Of a stretch of 64,000 bases of DNA, positions 57,772 through 64,000 are shown piece by piece; the stretch's first letter is position 1, and the number at the start of each line of letters is the position of its first letter. The position numbers and the translations under genes are program-made. The notes under the pieces were generated by a model, which was not told the DNA's origin, ran no database searches, and saw nothing but the letters and a program-made list of their open reading frames with translations. Source of the DNA: Luteimonas galliterrae (lineage in GTDB: Bacteria > Pseudomonadota > Gammaproteobacteria > Xanthomonadales > Xanthomonadaceae); assembly GCF_023374055.1 (NCBI RefSeq), contig NZ_JAMBEP010000002.1:124001-188000 (forward strand), read 5' to 3'.

Positions 57772-58728
57772 ATGACGATCGCGAACCGACTCATCACCTG
57801 CCTGACCCCGCCGGTATTGCTGCTGGCCGCGCCGTTGGCTCGGGCCCAGACCGTGGTCTACTACCACACCGATGCCTTGGGCTCGGTGGTGGCAGTGACC
57901 GACGCCAACCGCACGGTCATCGAGAAGAACGAGTACGAACCCTACGGCAAGGTGGTCAACCATGCCTTGCAGGACGGCCCGGGCTATGCCGGCCACGTGG
58001 CCGACGCCCAGACCGGGTTGATCTATATGCAGCAGCGTTACTACGACGACGATCTGGGCGAGTTTCCGACGGTGGATCCGGTGACGGCGACCAGTGTTGG
58101 TGGGAATTTCAATCGGTATTGGTATGCAAATAACAACCCCTATCGATTCGTCGATCCCGACGGGCGGAAACCCGAAGACAATTCTCCACCGCCTCAGGAT
58201 TGTGGGGACCAACCATGTCCGTCGCGTCGCGAGAAGAAAGAGCAAAGAGACCGTGAACAGAGGTCGGATATAGTTCTTATCCGTTCACAAACGACAGTGT
58301 TAGGCAATGTTACGGTTTCTGGTGCTGGCGACACCGATGGTATCGCCAGGGCAACTGCCACACCGATGCGAGAATTCACTGCAATCACTAATCAAGAGGC
58401 GTGCGCAAACTTTTGCCCAATCTTCAATGGGGAGGGTTACGTAACTGGATATTCCGCGCAGATTGTTACTCAAGGATCCCGTGCGTGGTGTGTGGCTATG
58501 CCTTGCGGAGGTGGGGCTATGTCACATGGACAAAACCACACACATTCATTTCGCCCATATATCGGCACAGCACTCGATGTTAGCCGAAATGATGCAATAA
58601 GATTTGGCCAGAGGAACCCTCCTGGCTTAGTCTTTTCTAGTATGGATAAAGGCGTCACCAATATTTATCTAACAACGGAAAGAAATCTGTTCAACTATTT
58701 GAACGGAAAGGTCAGAAAACTCCCATGA
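57772..58728 (+). CDS. Signal-peptide protein with RHS-associated core end and candidate JAMM/DUF4329-like toxin domain
   Basis: The 318-aa product begins with a signal peptide (cleavage near ARAQ, residue 26; GAGGA 8 bases upstream supports this ATG). Residues about 27-125 are the RHS-associated core end (YYHTDALGSVVAVTDAN; DAQTGLIYMQQRYYDDDLGE; NRYWYANNNPYRFVDPDG). The rest is a variable C-terminus with a marked drop in GC. It holds HTH, 12 residues, SRND, then NIYLTTERNLFNYL: an arrangement like JAMM/DUF4329 metallopeptidases (HxH...SxxD, YLxTPxGxLxxY). This is a hypothesis. It overlaps the next gene by ATGA. Confidence 0.82.
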   Translation: MTIANRLITCLTPPVLLLAAPLARAQTVVYYHTDALGSVVAVTDANRTVIEKNEYEPYGKVVNHALQDGPGYAGHVADAQTGLIYMQQRYYDDDLGEFPTVDPVTATSVGGNFNRYWYANNNPYRFVDPDGRKPEDNSPPPQDCGDQPCPSRREKKEQRDREQRSDIVLIRSQTTVLGNVTVSGAGDTDGIARATATPMREFTAITNQEACANFCPIFNGEGYVTGYSAQIVTQGSRAWCVAMPCGGGAMSHGQNHTHSFRPYIGTALDVSRNDAIRFGQRNPPGLVFSSMDKGVTNIYLTTERNLFNYLNGKVRKLP

Positions 58729-59108
58729 ATATCAAGTTCTTATCGCTAGTAATGGCTCTTGTAACTTGTTCCAGAGTGGACGCGGAGTCACTTGGCGCAT
58801 CTCCATGGACTGAAATTTCCTTCAAGAATGAAAATGGGGACGGCATCATTATTACCGTCGACAACAAACGGAATTTGATTAACAAGATCAGTATTAAAAA
58901 TGAACGCTGTAGCGGGAATATCTTGGGCGTATCTGTTCCGGGGGTTATTAGCCTGAATGGCGTCGAGTTCTTGGAAGATAAAGACGAAAATGGAAAGAAG
59001 AACATCCTCACTATTCCTTTCCTAAAGACTTCTGGCGACTCCCAGAAAATGGGTACGCTAGCTCTCTCAATCCGTCAGTGCACGTTGATTGCGAGCGAAA
59101 CCTACTGA
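58725..59108 (+). CDS. Small secreted protein, candidate immunity factor
   Basis: The 127-aa product has a likely signal peptide (cleavage near VDA, residue 20) and then a strand-rich domain (WTEISFKNENGDGIIITVDN; ILGVSVPGVISLNGVEFLED; TLALSIRQCTLIASETY). I do not recognise it. GC content is much lower than in flanking genes, matching the end of the preceding gene. The start overlaps the stop of the putative toxin gene by 4 bases, the classic layout for a toxin followed by its immunity gene, and a signal peptide on both would let them meet in the periplasm. Confidence 0.7.
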   Translation: MNIKFLSLVMALVTCSRVDAESLGASPWTEISFKNENGDGIIITVDNKRNLINKISIKNERCSGNILGVSVPGVISLNGVEFLEDKDENGKKNILTIPFLKTSGDSQKMGTLALSIRQCTLIASETY

Positions 59109-59267
59109 TTGCAAAATGGGGACAGAGCGCCCTCTTCTGATGTGTAAGGGCCGCAGGCTGGAGTCAACCCCTGCATCATGACTTTCGAAGACGCATACCT
59201 GTCAGCAGCAACCGCGACCTTGCTTTCTTATCGGTGTTCGAGGTCGCGGGATTCTCAGAATGACGAT

Positions 59268-59286
59268 GTTGGGGTTTCACCCCAAC
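59268..59286. repeat. REP-like hairpin at the island's right edge
   Basis: GTTGGGG and CCCCAAC pair around TTTCA. About 150 bases upstream is AATGGGGACAGAGCGCCC, a sequence type often seen at REP/RAYT remnants. The rest of 59109-59371 has no supported gene. Confidence 0.55.
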
Positions 59287-59371
59287 CTACGGATCCGCCG
59301 TTCCGGCGCGATACCCAGCATCCCGCCACCCCCGCTTTCTCGCCGTCACCCGGGTCTGCTAACTTGGCCCC

Positions 59372-59764
59372 ATGGCCGTCGGCATCCTGCTCATCACCCA
59401 TCCCGGCATCGGCGCGCCGCTGATCGCGGTGGCCACCCAGTTGCTGCGCCAGCTGCCGCTGCGAGCGGAGGCGTTCGAGGTGCCTTTCGACGGCGACCCG
59501 GACGCCCTGCTGCCGCAGGCCAGCGCGGCTTTGCGGCGGGTGGACGGCGGCGGCGGGGTGCTGGTGCTGACCGACCTGTACGGCGCCACGCCCAGCAACC
59601 TGGCGGCCAAAATCGCGCGGCTGGGCACGCCGGTGCGGCGGGTGTCCGGGCTGAGCCTGCCGATGCTGCTGCGGGTGATGAACTATGCCGACCTGGAGCT
59701 GGACGAACTGCCGGCGATCGCCGCCGCCGGCGCCCGCAACGGAACCATCATCGATGACGCGTGA
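59372..59764 (+). CDS. PTS EIIA (mannose family)
   Basis: The 130-aa EIIA(Man)-type domain has the phosphorylated His10 in LLITHPGIGAPL, and VLTDLYGATPSNLAA and GLSLPMLLRVMNY are typical. No EIIB/C partner follows, so like EIIA-Ntr it is probably regulatory. It overlaps or adjoins the HPr reading frame and is normally found directly after rapZ in xanthomonads. Confidence 0.92.
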   Translation: MAVGILLITHPGIGAPLIAVATQLLRQLPLRAEAFEVPFDGDPDALLPQASAALRRVDGGGGVLVLTDLYGATPSNLAAKIARLGTPVRRVSGLSLPMLLRVMNYADLELDELPAIAAAGARNGTIIDDA

Positions 59765-59796
59765 CCCCTCCCCCACCCTTAACCGCGACCGTCACC

Positions 59797-60066
59797 ATGC
59801 TTGAGCGCGAACTCGTCGTCAGCAACCGCCTGGGCCTGCATGCCCGCGCCACCGCCAAGCTGGTGCAGCTGCTGTCCGGCTACCGCTGCAACGCGACGCT
59901 CACCGCGAAGGGCCGCGAAGTGAACGCCAAAAGCATCATGGGCGTGATGCTGCTGGCCGCAGGCCAAGGCACGTCGGTGATGCTGCGCGTGGACGGCGAA
60001 GACGAAGCGGATGCGGCGGCCGCCGCCGTCGATCTGTTCGCACGCAATTTCGACGAGGGTTCCTGA
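59797..60066 (+). CDS. ptsH: Phosphocarrier protein HPr
   Basis: The 89-residue product has the phosphorylated His15 in RLGLHARATAKL and Ser46 in NAKSIMGVMLL, the HprK target. The ATG at 59797 gives the normal HPr length; an upstream GTG frame overlaps the EIIA end. Its stop overlaps the EI start (TGATG). Confidence 0.95.
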   Translation: MLERELVVSNRLGLHARATAKLVQLLSGYRCNATLTAKGREVNAKSIMGVMLLAAGQGTSVMLRVDGEDEADAAAAAVDLFARNFDEGS

Positions 60067-61775
60067 TGCGGCAGCCGCTGCCCGGCCACGGTGCATCGCG
60101 CGGCAACGCGCTGGGCCGTGCCCGGGTCCGGTTGCCGCATGCGCTGGACGTACTGGAAGAGCACATCGCCGCCGATGCGGTCGATGCGGAACTGGCCAAA
60201 CTGCATGCCGCCATCGATACCGTGCGCGGCGAGATGCGCGACCTGCGTGAGCGCCTGCACGGCGCGCTGGCGCACGAAGTCGGCGAATTCCTGGACCTGC
60301 ATACGCTGCTGTTGGACGACCCGGAACTGCTGCAGGGCCTGGACGACCTGATCCGCACCGGCCGCTACAGCGCAGACTATGCGCTGCGGCTGCAACGCGA
60401 CCGGCTGGCGGCGGTGTTCGCCGGCATGGACGATGCGTACTTCCGCAGCCGTGTCGACGATATCGACCAGGTGATCGGGCGCATCCATGCCGCGCTGCAT
60501 CGCCGCGACGTCGGCGCCAAGGGCACCTCCGGCGAAATCCTGGTGACCGACAACGTGGCGCCGGCCGAGATCGCGCAGCTGCAGGCGCAGGGCGTGGTGG
60601 CGATCGTCACCTCGGCCGGCAGCGTGCTGTCGCACAGCGCCATCCTCGCCCGCAGCCTGCATCTGCCGCTGGTGGTCGGCGCCGCGCAGGCGCTGCAGCG
60701 GATCAACGACGGCGACGTCCTGATGGTCGACGGCGGCAACGGCGAACTGATCGTCGAGCCCGACGCCGCCGACCTGCGCTCGTACCGCGCGCGGGTGCGC
60801 GAGTTGGCGCGCGAGCGCAAACAGCTGTACCGGCTGCGCCGCGAACCGGCGCGCACCGTCGACGGCATCGACATCAAGCTGTACGCCAACGCCGAATCGC
60901 GCGAGGACGTGGCCGAGGCGCATGCGCTGGGCTCGGCCGGCATCGGCCTGTACCGCACCGAATTCCTGTTCCTGCAGCGCAACGAAGTGCCGGACGAGGA
61001 GGAGCAGTTCCGCGCCTACCGCGACGTGGTCCTGGGCATGACCGGCCGCACGGTCACCATCCGCACGCTCGACCTGGGCGCCGACAAGGCCGACCGCACC
61101 GGCTTGGTGATGAGCGACGAACCCAATCCGGCGCTGGGCGTGCGCGGCGTGCGCCTGTCGTTGTCGCGCCAAGCTCTGTTCGAGACCCAACTGCGCGCCA
61201 TCGTCCGCGCCAGCGGCTACGGGCCGGTGCGCGTGCTGGTGCCGATGGTGAGTTGCCGCGAGGAAGTGGTGGCGGTGCGCAAGCTGCTCAAGCGCGTGAT
61301 CCGCGACCTGAACAGCAGTGGCCACGAAATCGCCGACCATATCCCGCTGGGCGCGATGATCGAGGTGCCGGCTGCGGCGATCGCTCTGCCCAGCTTCATC
61401 GGTGCGGTCGACTTCCTGTCGGTGGGCACCAACGACCTGGTGCAATACCTGCTGGCCGCCGACCGCAACAACGAGGCGCTGGCCGATCTGTATTCGCCGC
61501 TGCATCCGGCGGTGATGCGGCTGCTGCACGCCATCATCCGGACGGCGCACATGCGCGGCAAACCGGTGGCGGTGTGCGGTGAAATGGCCGGGGACGCGGT
61601 GTTTACGCCGCTATTGCTGTCGCTGGGCCTGACCGAATTCAGTCTGCATCCGGCGACGCTGCTGGAAGTGCGCAAAGCGGTACGCGAATGCGACCTGGCC
61701 GACCTGCGCAAGCGCAGCAGCGCGTTGCTGCGGGCACGGGATCGCGAGGCGATCGAGCGGTGGATGCATTCTTAG
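60066..61775 (+). CDS. ptsI: Phosphoenolpyruvate-protein phosphotransferase (PTS EI)
   Basis: The 569-residue enzyme has the phosphorylated His in SAGSVLSHSAILARS (about residue 195), PEP-binding IGLYRTEFLFLQRNEVPDEE and the DFLSVGTNDLVQYLLAADRN motif, and the catalytic Cys in VAVCGEMAGD. It phosphorylates HPr from PEP and feeds the EIIA proteins in this cluster. The length matches the canonical EI. No GAF domain is present, so it is ptsI-type and not ptsP. Confidence 0.95.
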   Translation: MRQPLPGHGASRGNALGRARVRLPHALDVLEEHIAADAVDAELAKLHAAIDTVRGEMRDLRERLHGALAHEVGEFLDLHTLLLDDPELLQGLDDLIRTGRYSADYALRLQRDRLAAVFAGMDDAYFRSRVDDIDQVIGRIHAALHRRDVGAKGTSGEILVTDNVAPAEIAQLQAQGVVAIVTSAGSVLSHSAILARSLHLPLVVGAAQALQRINDGDVLMVDGGNGELIVEPDAADLRSYRARVRELARERKQLYRLRREPARTVDGIDIKLYANAESREDVAEAHALGSAGIGLYRTEFLFLQRNEVPDEEEQFRAYRDVVLGMTGRTVTIRTLDLGADKADRTGLVMSDEPNPALGVRGVRLSLSRQALFETQLRAIVRASGYGPVRVLVPMVSCREEVVAVRKLLKRVIRDLNSSGHEIADHIPLGAMIEVPAAAIALPSFIGAVDFLSVGTNDLVQYLLAADRNNEALADLYSPLHPAVMRLLHAIIRTAHMRGKPVAVCGEMAGDAVFTPLLLSLGLTEFSLHPATLLEVRKAVRECDLADLRKRSSALLRARDREAIERWMHS

Positions 61776-61904
61776 CGGAATTTACACTTGCTTTAAGCCT
61801 CATTCCCGCGAAGGCGGGACCGCGCAGGTAAGGATCCCAGCGACTGTCGGCACAACGGATGGCCGAAGGGCAGCGGCATGTCATCCAGCCACTTTGCGCC
61901 GCCT

Positions 61905-62686
61905 TCTTTGTAGAGCGGGGCTTGCCCCGCTGCTCTTGCTCTTAAGCCGTTTGCTCTAAGGCCCGCTCTTAAGCCGTCATCCCAGCGAACGCTGGGACCC
62001 ATGTTGCTCTGGCGCTTGCCCTTAAGCCGTCATCCCGGCGAAGGCCGGGATCCAGGCCTGCGTCCTCGCAGGTGCGCTGCGACTCGCGCCATGGACAAAG
62101 GCTTCCGGCTGCGCCGGGTCACTTTCTTTGCTGGCCCAAAGAAAGTAACCCAAGAAAGGGCCTGAACTGCGGTGCGATGCGTCGCGCCTGAAAGTCCGCC
62201 AGCGGACCTGCTTTCGTCGCAGGTGGCCTTCTTACGCAGGTACTAGATTTTGATTCGTAGCCTATGGGTGACGTGGCTTTTGCGGATTTTCGCTAAGGAG
62301 TAGTTCTTGTCGATCGCCTCGAATCTCAATGTCGAAGCGACGGAGGAATCCCGAGCGCTGGCGAGCGGTGGCCAAGCACACGGGGTAACCCCATCGCCGG
62401 GATCCCTTCCAAAGGCCCTTTTTCTTTGGTTACTGTTCTTTTTGGGCCCCACAAAAAGAAAGTAACTCGGCCGCGGTTTGAGCGGACGAAACCCCGGCCC
62501 AAAGGGCCGGCAGGTCGTCAGAACCCCAAGCCAAGGCAGCGGAGCAAGCTCCGCTCTACAAAAGAAAGCATGAGCAAATCTCCCCGGCCCCTTTTTCAAA
62601 GGGGGGAGACAAGCAAAGTCGCTGGATCCCAGCCTTCGCCGGGATGACGGCTTTAAGGGCGAAGGCGGGCTTTAAGGGCGAAGGCG
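61905..62686. repeat. REP-rich intergenic array C
   Basis: The 990-bp gap between the convergent EI and lipoprotein genes has no supported gene. In order it holds a GAGCGGGGCTTGCCCCGC hairpin (about 61910), two GTCATCCC-type hairpins (61977-62053), the third 353-bp element (62116-62468), GCGGAGCAAGCTCCGC (62539-62554), a CCCCTTT/AAAGGGG hairpin (about 62590), a reversed GGATCCCAGCC unit near 62625, and a perfect 19-bp tandem repeat at 62649-62686. The outermost mirror-image unit on the right side is missing. Confidence 0.85.
62116..62468. mobile_element. 353-bp dispersed element, copy C
   Basis: Left end 62116-62162 and right end 62414-62468 are the same imperfect inverted repeats as in copies A and B. 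The invariant interior block (TACTAGATTTTGATTCGTAG onwards) is present. Single-base differences scatter over the rest. It lies in a convergent intergenic gap. Confidence 0.75.
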
Positions 62687-62768
62687 ATGGATGCCGGCGT
62701 ACGACGTCACGGCTGGAAGCATGGACAATCTTCCTGGCCCTCTTTCTCGAATAGGAAGATAGCGGGTG

Positions 62769-63146
62769 CTATTGGCAAGGACTTGGCCCTGCCTGGAACG
62801 CCGCCACGGTTTCGCCCTTGCGGTGATCCAGCAGCAGGAACCACAGCCCCGGCTCCACCCAATCGCCCGTTTGCTGGGTGCCGCTGGCCTGATTCGTGCC
62901 CAGGAACACCTGTCCGTCCGTCGTGCGCAGGCGCAATTCCAGATCGATCTTGTCGGCAGCGGGCACCTGCCATTGCACCGTCCCGCGATAGCGCTGGCCG
63001 CGCGCCTTGCAGTCGGCAGCGGGCTGCGGATCCAGCTTGAAGACGACGCCTTCCTGCTGGAACGCCTTCGTCGGGCCCGGCTGCGCCTGCTCGCGGCCGC
63101 AGGCGCCCAGCAGCAGGATGCCCGTTAACAGCAATGCGCTTCTCAT
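62769..63146 (-). CDS. Small lipoprotein, unknown function
   Basis: The 125-residue product starts at the ATG 63146 with GGGAGG upstream. The signal ends in lipobox LGAC (Cys about residue 16). The mature part is strand-like: VVFKLDPQPAADCKARGQRY, WQVPAADKIDLELRLRTTDG and EPGLWFLLLDHRKGETVAAF. Two further cysteines occur. I do not recognise the family. It diverges from mgtE across about 160 bases. Confidence 0.78.
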   Translation of the reverse strand: MRSALLLTGILLLGACGREQAQPGPTKAFQQEGVVFKLDPQPAADCKARGQRYRGTVQWQVPAADKIDLELRLRTTDGQVFLGTNQASGTQQTGDWVEPGLWFLLLDHRKGETVAAFQAGPSPCQ

Positions 63147-63305
63147 GTGCAAACCTCCCAAGGTCCGGCGCGAGCCTAACCACAGCCGCGTGACGGCCGG
63201 ATGCAAGCGATGGGTGGGCTTCGCGCGCCGCGCAGGCGATAATGTCCGCATGAACGCCTGACCCTGTCGCGCCCGCGTGGTGCGACGCCGCCACCGGAAG
63301 CCTGC

Positions 63306-64000
63306 ATGGCCGAAGCCGTCCGCCACGACAAGACCGCGCGCCAGCTGCGATTGCTGTCCGATGCCCTGGACAGCGGCCGGCTCGGTCCTGTGCGCCGGCT
63401 GGTCAATACGTTGTCGCCTGCGGAAATCGGCAACCTGCTCGAATCGCTGCCGCCGGGCAAGCGCGAAGTGGTTTGGGGCCTGGTCGATCCGGAAGACGAC
63501 GGCGAAGTGCTGGTCCACGTCGGCGACGAAGTGCGCGAAGGCCTGCTCGCGGACATGGATCCCGACGAAATCGTCGCCGCGGTCGAAGACCTGGATATCG
63601 ACGACCTCGCCGACCTGGTCGAAGATTTGCCCGACACCGTCATCGACGAAGTGCTCAAGTCGATGGACCGCGAGAACCGCGAGCGCCTGGAGCAGGTGCT
63701 GTCCTACGACGAGGACACCGCCGGCCGCCTGATGAATCCGGACGTGGTGACGGTGCGCGCCGACACCACGGTCGATGTGGTGCTGCGTTACCTGCGCCTG
63801 CGCGGCGAATTGCCCGAACACACCGATCACCTGTACGTGGTCAGCCGGCGCCACCAATACCTGGGCCGGATCGCGTTGCAGTCGCTGCTGACCCATGAGG
63901 CGAACACGCCGATCAACCAGCTGCTCGACGACGAGCAGCCGGCGATCGATGTGCAGGAATCCTCCGACGAAGTCGCGCGCCAGTTCTCCGACCACGACTG
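63306..64000 (+). CDS. mgtE: Magnesium transporter MgtE (5' part; continues past window)
   Basis: The first 231 residues are visible: the MgtE N superhelical domain (LVNTLSPAEIGNLLESLPPG; ADMDPDEIVAAVEDLDIDDL; VLSYDEDTAGRLMNPDVVTV) and the start of the CBS domain (LYVVSRRHQYLGRIAL). The TM domain is outside the window. It is a Mg2+ channel gated by cytosolic Mg2+. In xanthomonads it is next to the PTS genes, as here. Confidence 0.93.
   Translation, partial: MAEAVRHDKTARQLRLLSDALDSGRLGPVRRLVNTLSPAEIGNLLESLPPGKREVVWGLVDPEDDGEVLVHVGDEVREGLLADMDPDEIVAAVEDLDIDDLADLVEDLPDTVIDEVLKSMDRENRERLEQVLSYDEDTAGRLMNPDVVTVRADTTVDVVLRYLRLRGELPEHTDHLYVVSRRHQYLGRIALQSLLTHEANTPINQLLDDEQPAIDVQESSDEVARQFSDHD

Overview
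The window is about 64 kb of GC-rich, densely packed chromosome from a gammaproteobacterium. It is most likely a member of the Xanthomonadaceae/Lysobacteraceae, close to Lysobacter. This rests on gene content: the xanthomonad-type SUF regulator with sufBCDS, a DUF5916 outer-membrane protein, an AmgK-MurU pair, an rpoN-hpf-ptsN-hprK-rapZ-EIIA(Man)-HPr-EI chain, many REP repeats and a REP-associated transposase. The genus is inferred, not proven. No tRNA, rRNA, CRISPR array, prophage or classical insertion sequence was seen.

Layout. 1-10.4 kb: partial osmC, an EF-G-like GTPase, a RAYT transposase flanked by its own REPs, an HU-like protein, small membrane proteins, a LysE-type exporter, a DUF533 protein, an M23 peptidase and an overlapping run of three lipoproteins. 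10.4-14 kb: a DUF5916 beta-barrel, a SET-domain methyltransferase and a frameshifted c-type cytochrome. 14-20.7 kb: the suf operon (regulator, sufB, an LprI-like gene, sufC, sufD, sufS, an acetyltransferase), then a Rieske ferredoxin. 20.7-28.6 kb: a Fur-boxed iron-uptake operon (TonB receptor, PiuC hydroxylase, PepSY, DUF2271, DUF4198, ApbE flavinyltransferase, CysJ-like flavoprotein). 28.6-44.3 kb: housekeeping genes (HutD/Ves, ComEA-like, M20 peptidase, amgK-murU, hda, purM, purN, two DUF3108 proteins, murA, bolA). 44.4-61.8 kb: the kdsD-kdsC-lptCAB-rpoN-hpf-ptsN-hprK-rapZ chain, continuing after an interruption with PTS EIIA, HPr and EI. The window ends with a small lipoprotein and the 5' part of mgtE.

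Two things stand out. First, an accessory island at about 52.4-59.1 kb sits between rapZ and EIIA. It holds a giant RHS lipoprotein whose C-terminus is five Cys-paired Fn3-like modules. A separate signal-peptide protein carries the RHS-associated core terminus plus an AT-richer C-terminal domain with a JAMM/DUF4329-like His-x-His...Ser-x-x-Asp pattern. A 4-bp-overlapping small secreted protein behind it is a candidate immunity factor. Second, a 353-354 bp element with imperfect terminal inverted repeats of about 47-56 bp occurs three times. Each copy is wrapped in further REP units, mirrored on the two sides in two of the copies. I find no convincing protein in it; it looks like a non-autonomous mobile element or a structured RNA/DNA element.

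Many genes overlap by 1 or 4 bases (TGATG, ATGA, GTGA), so translational coupling is pervasive. Intergenic space is dominated by REP hairpins that probably also end transcripts.
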